A stretch of DNA of 64,000 nt from Styela clava (lineage: Eukaryota > Chordata > Ascidiacea > Stolidobranchia > Styelidae). The DNA lies in the NCBI RefSeq assembly GCF_964204865.1, contig NC_135250.1:22683395-22747394 (forward strand), in the 5' to 3' direction. A program made the position numbers and the translations under genes. The notes under the pieces were generated by a model. It saw nothing but the letters and a program-made list of their open reading frames with translations. It was not told the DNA's origin and made no database searches. Positions 37,330 to 50,700 of the stretch are shown piece after piece (the first letter of the stretch is position 1; each line of letters starts with the position of its first letter).

Positions 37330-38731
37330 AAATATACTTATTAAAAAATGCGCATGTGTACTGAATACCCCAATTTTTTATATTGCTAATATATCTCCAT
37401 AAATATTAAAAAAAATGTGTTTTTATTTTTTTGATAAAAATTTGGGACGTGGAATAAGAATAGTAAAATCATAGAATCATGCAATTAATCATAAAAATAT
37501 TATTTACAAAATTCATATTCGTTTATATTAGATAGAAAAAGAAATAGGAAAACTCTAAAAAACTACAGTTCTGAGAATAGGGTTTATAAATGGAAGCATA
37601 TTATATAAATTAATCTAACTACATAAACAAAATTGAATTTCATAGAAAAAGTTTTTTTTTTTAATTGAGATCTAACAAATTAGCTAATTAATATAATTCA
37701 ATCAAGTATTCGAAATATGCTATGTTCAATTGCAGAAATTATTATAGGCTTGAGTATATTATTATGTCATATAATAACCACAGTTTGAGTTATCAAATTT
37801 AGTATATTTTCCATGAATAGTATTTTTATTTAATTTGGCAAATATTCAACCCTAAAACAAATCAACCTTTTCTTGTTCCTACATGCTTTCCTATGCTATG
37901 CCCTCTACCCCAAGATGGTTTTAAATTTTGTCACTGATTCATAAATTGTCTCAAAATATGAAGAATTCGTCATAAATTGCTAGCAAATTGAATAATTAAA
38001 AGACCGCTAAATAGCTATCAGTCTTTATAGTACTAGGTCGGACGGCAGAAAAAAATTGAAAAAAAAATCGCAGTGCGTAAACCTTCAATTTAAATAGGCT
38101 GTGTGCTATTGCAATAAAAAGGACGGGTAAAAATCAGGCTTCATATCTCAATCAGAAAATATATGGACCATACACGAAACATGCCAGAATAGTACATTTT
38201 AACTCTGGCGCATGTTTAAAATTAAAAGTATACAATCCAAATTCACAGACGTTTTATATAATATTATGTACCGATAACTTCATTGCATTATAAAAAAAAT
38301 GGAAGCTTATAAAATTTAACACTGGCAGGCGCCATACGTAGAAGTACGTTGTATATTTAGCGTAGAAAAGCAGATGACAGTGTGTTTTATTTGTTATTAT
38401 ATATTCTTGAATATATATCTTCAAAAAAAAGACGAATACTAAAAAATTTTCAATAAAAAACATACGAGAAAAAATTGAACTAAACTAAACACTGCTTTTT
38501 TCTGTGTGTAGTGAGAATAAAATATGACGGTACCTTTTCAAAAATGAGATTTTGGGCAAAAAAAGGAAAACTTCAAAATTAAATTCCAACCATACACGAC
38601 CATTAGTAAACTAAAGGCGATATTGGGTTTTTCACTATTAAAGGGGTACCTGTCATATTGAGTATATAAAAAAATAATATTAAATTTGCTACAAGTTCAT
38701 TGAAAAAGAAAAAAAAACTATTCTACAATTG
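37330..38731. other. AT-rich 3' flank of the DUF4795 gene
   Basis: No gene recognised. AATAAA on the minus strand (38386-38391) could end the DUF4795 transcript about 340 bp after its stop. Confidence 0.4.
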
Positions 38732-41700
38732 TTAGTTTAATCTGTGATTGTTGTCACTGAAAGTTGACCTCCGAATGTTTCTGAAAAAATAAAATTAACT
38801 CAATTAAATGTTCGAAATAGATATATATTGAAGTCAAGTTAAGGACGACACAAATATTTAGAGAACCTCGTCCTCTTTCCAGTTACCAGTCCTTGTCACT
38901 GAGGTCGGATATGGAATTCCGATTGTTGGATTCTTGCATTCATGTTGTTAAACCACCCTATTTTTGTTTCTCTAATTCAGGATTTTCTAAAAATATATGA
39001 CAGTACCTGCAGATTTTTGTCTGTCTTGAGTTCCTACAGTTACATGTGACGGTGATCGTCCAGCAGTTCTTGGTCTTTCTGTCGTCGAAGATGGAGTCCT
39101 GCGTCCACTTGAGGGTCTGGCAGGTAATCGAGCAGAACTAGGACGGGGCTGAATTCCTTTCCTAGACATCGGTCCATTGTAACCACTGTCAGGCGCGGTT
39201 AGACTTTTGCCAGAAAGATGCTAAATAGAAGAGATGATATTTTAAAATTAGAACATCCAATATAACTTAGGAGTTAAATAATGCAGTAGTTTGCCTGGGT
39301 GACCGTACATTTGAACCCACGTACATTTGAACCCATGCGTATATCCACGGGTTCAATCTATATGCGGGTGCTAAAACCCATGGGTTAGGGTTAGTATGGG
39401 TTTAACTATCCGTGAAACAAAAAAAAATCCATAGGTGCAATAGCATACAGGTGCAATTGTCATGGGTTCAAATGTACGTGGGTTCAAATGTAATGGAACC
39501 GTTTGCCTGATGCACTTGGATGCATTATTGATATCAGAGCTGAAGTTGCATTTTTAAACTACACAGTGTTGGATAGTCAGTGTAAGTCAGTTACCGAATG
39601 CCTACAAGATAATACTTATAACTTATTTATCCCAAGGGAGAGGAAAGACGAAAAAACACGGTTTAATAATAAGGCGAACTGCGGCTTCCTGTCCGGTTAC
39701 CAATTCATGTTGGATATGGGGTTAGTTGGCCAGTTATTTGTTTAAGATGAATGGACATGATGGTGAAAGAAGCCGTAACTAACCAGCAGTTACGTGAACC
39801 TCTTGCCATTAATGCTGCTGATTACAATGTGTAGGTTTCAGAATAAAATCCAATGGAAGATTATATGTGTAATATGATTGCTAGACTCCTCGTTTTCGCA
39901 GAGTGATTCAAGTTACAGATGTTTGGCTGTTTTACAAATATGTTTCAATCGCCTTGCTAACTATTCATATATCTGACAAGAAATTGTGGTTCGCTACATC
40001 TTCAAATTATATCTTATGAGATTTCTTCGCAAAGGACATTTTGTTTTGAACAACGTAATATTGTATATTATTGTCAATACAAACTTGTTGTAGTTGAAGT
40101 ATTGGAAGTCTTCCTCTATAAATATGTCCGTCATGTCCCTGCAATTCAACTTCTTCTTTTGCTCCATCGATTATTGCTTCCTCATCTTGCCAAAGTTCAC
40201 TGAAGTCAAAAGAAAAGTTAACCACTCACGAGATTTCGAAAATTGTACAGATACACTGTAACCTATTCCAGGGCAGTGGAATTGGGACGTGCATGTTTTA
40301 GTAGTAATGAAGTCGGAGCCAAAATATCAAATTCTAAATATTTGAAGTTAGAGTTGAAAATTTCAGATATATGACAAAGGTGATTGAACTCGAAATTTTC
40401 GACAAAAACAAAAAAGTTTACTATTCATTTTCAACAGCCAATTAACGAAGATTTCAGCAGTTTAAGCCTTTTTTAGAGTTTGGTATAAATAATCTCTGAC
40501 AACCAGGCGTCGCTTATATTTCAAATGGCTCAGAGACTTGAGTTAAAGTCAGGAGAACCACCCGATGGCAGTGAGGAGTCCAGCAATCCGCTCCCACATA
40601 ATTATTCCTTAATGTGATTAAAGCCTGCGAACCCACATAGCAGTGCGAAGACAAGCACACCAAAATTAGCAAACATACCGTTTAACCAGTATGTCCAACT
40701 TAGCAAGCACATATACTATAACATTACTCTCAATATGTTCACACATATTGATACAATTCTCGATGTTACCTCAGGTGTGTTAGTCTCGTGTATCTTCTAT
40801 GGGGATAAGTTAACGTGTATCCACCCCCACAGCTTCTGCCTGAAGGCATCACATATTCAAGCTCTTCTGCCTCACTAGAAACAAAATATATTGAGTAAAT
40901 TTTTGAAAATTTGAGATATAGGAATGAAAATTTTGCACTGCAGAATTGTGTTACATGAAAAATTATTGCGGAATAATTGAAATTTTGTGAATATTTTGTT
41001 TGAATATGTAACTGTGAGTAATGCTCTCATTGCAAAATGGCCTTTCATAATAAAAAATTAAAATTTTGATATTGTGTATTTTATGTCCCGAATTGTGCCA
41101 ATTATTTCCAATTTTAAAAAATGATGCCATATTTATAATATTTCAGATGCTGAAAAATCATTATTACAATATTTTTGAAAAAATTCGTAAAAAGCTCAAA
41201 ATATGTTATTTTTACCACGTTTCACATGTGCAATTCACACATAAAAATTACAATTCGCCAAAATTCAATTAACTTAACATGATGAAAACCAGACATAGCA
41301 GCTTACCACATATAATAAAAGAAACTATGTCAAGAACAAAAGGCCGAAATGGAATTTAAAATTGTTGAATAGAAATAGTTATCTGATATGTGTGTTTGGG
41401 AAGACGATAGCATGTCCATTGAATACGATGCATCACTAAATAACCAGCTGTTTATCTCTAAACAAAACTCAATAATTGTAATGTAGAGGGTATTGAAAAC
41501 GTGACTAGTCTTGAATATTGTGAGTTTATTTTTAGTAAACGGAATTTCTAGATCCGTTTTACTATATTAATATTCCGACTGTTTTACAAATAATCAATGA
41601 TGTAAGAGTCAAATATAGTATCTGACTAGTCAAATATAGTATCTGGCAATTATGAAATTTATTTTTAGTAAGCAGAATTTGTAAGCCTGTTTTACTATAA

Positions 41701-44700
41701 TATTATTCCGAATGATCAATGAAGCGTTAGTGAAATATTGAACCTGACTAGTCTTGGAAATTGTGATCCGCACATTCTATAATTTTTTTGGAATATTTTT
41801 ACTTGTTTTCAAGACTTAAAATGAAATTATGACAATATTTGCAGAAAAAATTGGTCAAATATTGTAAAATATAGAGCAGAATGAAAATATATGCCAAAAA
41901 TACAAACCGATTTTCTGGTTAACGATATGTGGTGCAATTGTCAAGAAATTACACTGTGTGTTATTTTCACAACAACATGCATGTGTGTGTGTGTGCACAT
42001 GTGAGTAGTGCAAAATCGAGTTGGTTAACGATATGTGGTGCAATTGTCAAAAAGTTACACTGTGTGTCTTTTTCACAACAAACGTACATGTGTGTGTGTG
42101 TACATGTGTGTATGTGAAAAATTCAAGTTGTGCTATTCATGAAAAAATATTCTACAAATTATAATGTGCTGTGCAAATATTCAAACACTTTTCAGTCAGA
42201 AATTTGCATGTGTCAAGCAAGAGTAAAATATGAAGCGTACTCTAAAGGTGTTGCACATCTATGTCCCCCAGTTGGCCATGAAAAATTTAATGCCCAGATT
42301 TTGACTCGTATGAGAAATAAATCAATTCCAAAATATAAATTACAATTGATAACACATTAAAAATTCCTGAAAAAGAAATATTTTTTCCAAAAAAAAAGCT
42401 ATATCTGATATCTGAGGCCTTTGGCAATATAAAGTTTGAGCTGAAAGAATAACTTGATCTGTCTGTGTGTGGCTTGCTAGCTTTCTGTTCTCACTACAAT
42501 ATATTATCACTCATAATATAAACAACTAGTTAACATGTAGCCTACATTACATTTTAATGCAAAAAGACAGCCATCCATGTTATCATTATCTCCAAGGAAA
42601 TATTAAATATTTAGATAAGGCTACACATTTTTATACGTTTAAAATAGGAAGATTGAACTTAAAGAACCTCGCACTGTCATATGGTATATATGGTATTTGT
42701 CCGCATTTTTCTGTGTAGACTGGGGCTTCCCAAACTGGGGGCCGCAACCCTGCAGTGGGACGCATAGCAAGTTTTGGGTATTACAATTACAGTATTAAAA
42801 CTAGTGCGAAACATAAATCTCACGATTTCGAGAAAATACATGGGATCAATCAAGCAGCGTGCTTGCATAACAATGCCGATCATGAGCTCAAAACTTCGGG
42901 AAGCCCTAGTGTAGACAACCTTGTTTTTGAGATGACCCTTCTAGGATATTAAGTGCAATTAAATCGCCCATGGGATGGACCATTACTTGGCAAATTATGG
43001 TAGTTATTTTCAGAGGTAAAAATTTTTTGAAATATTGTTTGAAAGTCAAATTCTAACAGTGCATAAAGAATAAATTCATTGTCATTTCTATAGTGCCTCT
43101 TCAAATTCTAACTTTTATTCCGTGGCTATAATATGTGAAGGTACAAAATAAAGTATTCATGCCTGTGGATACCGAGCAAAATGTAGGATAAAAAACATTG
43201 TCACATCATGAAAGACTCTTTTAATTTCAATATTGTATTAAATTCAACCACATAGGTATTATTTAGATACAGATATATTCAAATTTATGCCAAATAGAAT
43301 TTTAGTAGTGAAACAGAACCACAATTTAAAAAATCATAAGTTTAGTGATTTAAGTGCGTGTCGGTATATTCAGTTATAAAATTGTAAAATAATCATCAAA
43401 AACGTCATCTTTGATTAGAAAGGGTTTAGAATCCTGAATCACCATGAAATACCAATTAACATGGCCTAACCAAACATATTATTTATTCATACTTTTTTTA
43501 ATAAACATATTCAGAAATATGGTAGATGTAGATCAAAGCAGCCTAGTGTCAATAAAATGCTTAAAAATTTCAACAATTTTTTGAAACCTATTTTTCCAAA
43601 TAACTTGAATTTCAATTTCATAAATAAATGACTCGAAATATCTCGTCATAAATATACAAAAAAAATTGATTGATCAATCCGAGGTGATTTGGAAATTTTA
43701 CTCCGCAGAAAAATCACCTGGTTAAAAATTAATACTGTGCTCATATATGTTACTAGAAACCGTGCACAACATATGTATGTTACTAGAAATCATGCACAAC
43801 GTTAATCTTAAGCCTTGCATGGTGAAACTGCTGAGCTAAGCTGATTACTTTACTAGTACTCAAGCAACTATAATATAACAACTGTCTTACACATGATGCT
43901 GTCGTGAAAATTGTGGATCTCCGTGTGGATAATGTGTTTTATAAGCCAGTTCATCCAGTTTACGAAGTCTTGACATTTCTCTTTCTTCCAGCGCGGCACG
44001 GAAATTAGTCGAGTTACGACCAACTGGCATTTGGCTAGAGACATCAACAAGTTTACTACTTTAAATGGTAACTTATAAAAATAAAATAAACCTCAAATAC
44101 TAAACATTTATAGTTTCTGACTATATGCACTAATTCCTTCATTTCTGATATTTCAAAGAAATATTTTTGGGGTGAAACATATCAAATACTAATTATCGGC
44201 AGATAAAATTTTACAAAGAAGTACTAAAATTTCAAAAATTTGGAAAACTAAAATCAATATATCAACACCATCTTTGATGTTAGTGTAATTTGTTTAATGC
44301 TAAAAATTTACACTATTTGTAATTTCGCCACAAAGAGACAAATAACTGTATTCATAGCCAAATTAAATTTACAAAAATATTGCCAACCACTGGTACATAT
44401 ACATCCCATATAAGGACACCTGACCACATCAATAAAATACACGAGACGACAATACCATATGCCTCCGAATTGCAATTCAACACAAATTACGCTCTAGTGC
44501 CTGTCTCAACAATTAATCAACACTGTTCATCATATTCTGACTACAACACTATAACATTTTTTCTATTCTGCTGAATCTAGTAGACTAAGTACACTCTTCT
44601 TACTAACGCTTCAATGAATATTATTATCATTACTTACCCTTTTGCTTGCTGTCGGATTTGATCAAGTTCAAATGATGTGTACGGCCGCACTGATTTGGTG

Positions 44701-47700
44701 GCAGGAAGTCCAGCCGTCGCTGGTATAGATGGAATCGGCCTGCGTGTATAAATGTTATTCTTAACTAAATTCGTGTTTTTGTAGGAGAAAATCTCTTTCA
44801 ATTTCAAATTTCCAGTACTCATTTATTCAAATTATCCTAGTCCTATGAGCCCCAATATTTGATCCTGACTCCTGAGTTTTGCAGGTTTACATAATTCACT
44901 AGCACATTTTGATATGGCATTCGTAACAATTTTTCTACCAATTGAATGAAATTTTTTTTTTGTCCAAAGACATGAAAAATTCAAATTTCTCACACTTTTT
45001 ATGAACGCAAATCCCAAATTTTTCAGCAAAAGAAAACTTCTGAAAAAAAAAATCTAAAAAAAAATCTCACCCAGCAGGAGTCATTTCAACTGGTCTATCA
45101 CAAGAAATACAATGATAACTTTGTATTAATTGTTTTCTAAATCCTGCAGCTTCATCTCCTTCTTGGTAAACATCTTGTGGTTGATGTTTTTCCAATAATT
45201 TCTTCATTGCTTTCATTCTATTTAGAAAAGGATACAAATATAAAGTAATACTATCTTTTTTCAAATATTATTATAAGGGAGTATACATGAGTCTTCTCTA
45301 TATTAGGGTTCTCCCTTTATAATTGGATGCATGTATCAAATTTAAGTATTAATTTTAATTGTTTTTTTCGATATCCTTGTCATGCTTATGAATGACCATT
45401 ATTTTTTCGAATTTAATTTTGAATTAGAATGTTCTGATTTCAATTTTTCCGAATCAAGTTCGGTGTAGTACAAACATTATTTCGTTACTCTTACTTGAAT
45501 TTGGAAATACTATAAAAAAAATTGTCAAAAATAACCTGTTTTCTAGATGTTGTTTTAAGCTTTCTAATTCCATTCGATCCAACTTCCCATCGACTTCAGC
45601 AGATAATTTGTTCACTTGCTTCTGCCATTGAGATTCCTGAAATTTTGTTTTTTTCAAAAAGGTAAAAAATTATCCATTCTAGTAAGATTTACCTCTGTTG
45701 CTTATTGCCTTTTATGAAGACTTGATGGAGAGTGTAGCTAGATACCGCATATACTGAGATGTGCGTAAACTTCCAAAATTTATATTGGGGCTAACCCATG
45801 GCAAATCAAGTAAGGTAAGCTACGCAAAATCAGGAATATTACAGACCTTTGAAAATATTTCACATACAAATTGCCTGCTTGTCTAAAACCTCGTTTAAGA
45901 CCAAAGACTTCATTAATACATCAATAGTATTACGTTTAGTTATCATTCATTGAAATTAAAGTTTGCAATGCTAATTTATGTCTTTTTAAAAAATAAAAAT
46001 CGTTACATTCACAGAATCCATTTGCTAGGAAAGACTGACTACTCACTTGTCCTAATATTTTTTCTAATAAATCGTCCAAATTTTTAGTAATTTCTGATGT
46101 CGTTGTATCAAAGTCAGATCGATTTACTTTTGTCTCCAATGCTTGTTTGTCTGCTTTCTAAAATAAAAGGTGTTTTTTTTGTAGAATCCACTACTTTTTG
46201 CATTTTTCGCTGGAAGTGAAATATGATATCCTGCGTTATGTTGCCTGAAGTTCCCCAAGCTTTTTAAACCAATTTCAAGCTTTCCTTTGTATAAATGTAA
46301 TATATTGGGTATACAATACCGAACCAGAAAGATCCCGTTCCGACGAAAAATAGTAGCTTCCTATCAAAAAGTGTCAGCTTATATAGAGCCTTGTTCGAAG
46401 TGAAATGAGCATAAAACTTGAGGTAAAAATTTTATGTCAATTTTTATATGTGTATCATAACTACAGTAATTCTTCAACATTTTGCAGTACACTCGGAATT
46501 AACTAGCGGCACATTGAAGCGTCACTGAACTCACAGATTACTGTGGGAATCACTTTTCTCACAAAATAAACATTGAAATTTAATTCTGGATTATCTTTTC
46601 TGTATTCCAAAATACTATGTTTCAAGTTCAATCACACCTAAATTAAATCCACAGAACAAAAATTGAAAAGTGCTCTCTATTATGTCTAAAACAACATTAT
46701 ACATTTTAAAATATTTGTGTGATATTATGCTATTCAGAGGCAGACATTAAAACGTTGAACAAAAACACAGAGACAAACAGACACAAAAACAATTAAAACA
46801 ATTATCGAGAATGTTTTCGACAATGATTACTTTAACAAACAGATACGTGAAGCTGGTTGTGGTTTATTCATTTTAATTTAAATTCTTCAATTTAATGCTT
46901 TTTCTTTTCAGACAATAAAAATAATTATTTTTATGCAAGATTTGACATAAATTCGGCATTAAAATAAAATCAATTTAAGAATATTTAAAATCAAATGTTA
47001 ATAATTGCAGTGGAGTTTTAGTTACATGGCAGTAATGTAGGAAAATTATATGGTTAAGATTTTCACAAAAAAATAAAAATTCTTTTGCTAAGACAAATAA
47101 GTAAATCCCCAAACTCACCACATCGATTCTCAATTTCACGTTTTCTTTGTCAGCTTTGTTCTCATCCAATTTTTCAACATGGCCATATAATGTCTGAACA
47201 TAAAATAGAACAATATTGACAAAATTGGCTACTGCAACGTATGCACTAATTATAGGCGTGAATTATTAAAATTAACCCAATAAATTGTAATTATATACAA
47301 GTCAGACACGCAAGAATTGTAAAGTAAAGTTACTTTATTCATGATTTAGTGCTCAGTTAAAAAGTAAAATGAATTCATTTTCTATTACAAATAATTTGCT
47401 TCAAACTTGGCTTCCATTGGTTAAGCCCTGTACCCTAGAGTGTAATTCTAACCCTAAAAAGTGTAATTCTATTCTCCTATTTTGAAGTACAATTTAAGCG
47501 ATAACTCACATCAATATGTTTTTGTTTGACTTCATGTTCATCTAATGCAGTATTCACAAGTCTGGTTAGTTTTTCCATTTCCGCTTGAAGATTGAGCAAA
47601 GCCGTTTGGATTCCAGTAATAGCACTCGATTCCTAAAAAAATAAAACAACAAATGACAAAATATAAAACTTGTTTGTGAAGCAAAACCGTGACGCTTGGA

Positions 47701-50700
47701 GATACGTTGAGGTTTCGGACAGACGAAATTTACATGAATATTATATGTTTATCAAGATGGTGCCACAGAAAATTTCAGAGTCATGTCTGATTCATCTTGA
47801 GTGAAGCGAAAAAGATGGAAATTTAAAAAGATAAATGGCAAGATTGATGTAAGATTGAAAACTGAATTATACTAGTATCTTAATTCATTAGGATAACTTC
47901 CCCTGTTGGGATAATTATGTGGGAGAGGATTGCTGGACTCCTCGTCTCCTTAGGGTGGTCATGTAACCGCTGATCAATTACAGCTCTCTCCACCATAAAC
48001 CGAGACAAATTATAACAAGCAATCTAATACCTGAGGTTGTGGTTCGCCATATGATTAGGACGTTTCATCGGCTTAGCTCTACATCAAGACAAATATGAAA
48101 ATCCTATCTTCTAAATTAACTTGACTAGAAATACTGGTAGTAATAAGCAGATATACCTGTTTCTTAAGCTTAGAGACATGTACTGGAGCCTCGACTTCTT
48201 TCACTTCGGTAACATGAGTAACTTTCATTGATTTTTGTTGCGACTGAATCTGTTGCATTGCTTTGTTTAACGCTTTCTGTAAATCTGCTAACTCAGCAAT
48301 TTTTTTGTCAATTTGATGGATTTGGTTAACAATACCGTCAACGATTGCTCGGACCTCACTAGTCTTGCCATCCTGTTTCTCATCCTCTTGTTGCAATTGC
48401 CTGTTCAAGTATTTTTATGAGAATTTTGCCAACACTCTGAGAAAGACTCTAAACAACCAACTGCTATGATTTGTATAAGAAATAATCTTTCCGATTCATA
48501 ACATTGCACCATGGAAGATTATTTGTTAGTGTTTTAAATAAATTTCTAAAATTTTGGCTGCCAAAATATTTTCGTAACTGCTTGCCTGAAATTATCTGTC
48601 CAAACTGAATATGGCGAAAATATCTTACTTTGTGACAATTTTTTCATACTAGGCTTATTCCCCCTTTTCCCTCCAAACAAGGCCCTGGAAAAGCATCCAC
48701 TGATATCTAGCGATATGTGAATGTATACTATTTTTGAAAAAAGCAGAATTTGCTGGCTCAGCATCGCCTATTTAATTTATTACAATCTGTGTAATGTGGT
48801 TGGTATGGAAACGAGCATAACCTGCGATTCCAACATAATTAAGTCTAACACTTCAAAAGCCCAATTTATCAAATAATCATAAATTATTATTTACATATAC
48901 ATATATGCAATATAGGTTATTATTCCTAGGATACCCCAACAACATAGGCTACAGCTGAAATAAAATCACGAACTACAAAATTTAGCATTCCCATCAAATT
49001 CATCTGTTGACTCACTTAATATGGCTGTTCATTTTCTGTCCAAGTCTTTGACAAGCAAGCTCTAATTTTCTCAAGTCGGTTGCGGATGCACCGCTGGATG
49101 ACTCGTAACCTGAACTTTCTCCATCTGACATAGAACTACTGCCTTTGAAACTCAAAATACTGTCTATACTGTCCTGCTGCATTTTCATCATATCTGTGGC
49201 CTGAAATTTTATACTCGACAAGTTAATTTCTAAGATTTTGATCTGACATGAACTGATAATGAGAGATGAATTTAAAAATGCTATTCTAGATTTTCCAGAA
49301 TCAATAGGGATTGCAATACCTGATTCCACATTAGGTATTTACTAACATGCAATCATACATTCTAATGATTTATAGCCTCGTTAGCGCTCAGCACTGCAGT
49401 GGTTGCCCGTAACTTCACTCAGAGATCAATATTTCCGAGTGAGTTCGCATGACATTGCTTTCAGAAAAAAATCAGATATTAGCATCCTACATGTAAAATG
49501 GTGCTGGATTAAACAAACTAACAATCCCACCTGATCTCTATCTTTCTCCAATTGGGCGATCATATCTTTCAATTGATTTAATTGGTCGAGTAAATCTTCT
49601 GGAATGTCCGCAGAACCTCCTAACAAGATCGAATGTTAAGAAATTTCACAAAAAAAGATTTTTCGAAGTAAAAAATCAAAAGTTCTCACCTAAGCCTTCC
49701 AAGTCTGACTTATCTGTTTTCGTGGGCAATACATCCTGAAATAAAATAAACAGTGGGGAATGAATTTTAATTCTCCAATTTTAAAAAATGTATTATGTCA
49801 TGAACTATACACAAACTCATTTGATAAATAAGGCCTTTTTACGAACAGAAAATAAAAATAAACAATACATTTTCCATTTCGTATTACAATCACGATATAA
49901 AAAGGTTAATTACTATTATACTTCCAACGAAAAATAGTTTTTTCATTATCATTTCATTCACAGTTTATCAGCAGTAATACGAGAAATATTGAAAAACTGA
50001 GCAACAGAACAATACATACCTCTATGCCATCAACTCTTCCCTCAAGAACGACATGTTTTTCATTGAGGGCACCAATACGTTCAAGCATTTCTGTCGCCTA
50101 AAAGAGACAAATATTATAATAGTGTTGAAAAGTAAGCAAATGAAAATTTCAATAATATTTTTCCAGTATGCCATTAAATACATCTAATCTTCTAATAATC
50201 TTCAGGTATGCATGGTATATATTCCTCTTTAACAAATCAAATTTCTACGCAAATTTTGTTCTCATAAGTTTAGCCTGTGTGACTCCGACCTGACAGAGTA
50301 GGACAGAATATGACAGAGTATTATGGCAATGACCTATCTGTCGGTTGTAAAATTTTGCATCTTTTCCATTAACTGTGCTTTTACTGTATTAGTGCAACCC
50401 AGCATTAACTATCTTCAAAGACAAACATTTTTATTCACTTATCAATTTTATTTTCATTTTTTAAACACGCAAAATTTTGATTCTTTGTATTTGCGGAATC
50501 AAATATTACAATTTTTATCACTAACAACCAACAAAATATACCTGTGGAAATCTTTCTTTAGCCGAACTCAATCTTGAACTTGTGGGACTTGGTTCGCTTA
50601 ATACAGGTGAAATCTGCTTTGCCACCGCCTACAAAAATTAGAGGAACTTTATATGCCTTTACTCTAAACCAGCGTTTCCCAAACTGTGTTCCGCGGAACA

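Larger units (their letters stand above)
40085..47632 (-). other. DUF4795 domain region (about residues 484-824)
   Basis: Nine exons from 47632 to 40085. Heptad-rich coiled coil ([50 protein letters not shown]) leads to [12 protein letters not shown] and [14 protein letters not shown]. Then comes a CxxC pair in [12 protein letters not shown] (Cys656 and Cys659), which could hold a metal ion. It ends with [20 protein letters not shown], the [17 protein letters not shown] block and [11 protein letters not shown]. These blocks are the most conserved part of the family. Introns here hold a hAT MITE (42721-42908) and two tandem duplications (41503-41765, 41916-42120). Confidence 0.88.
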
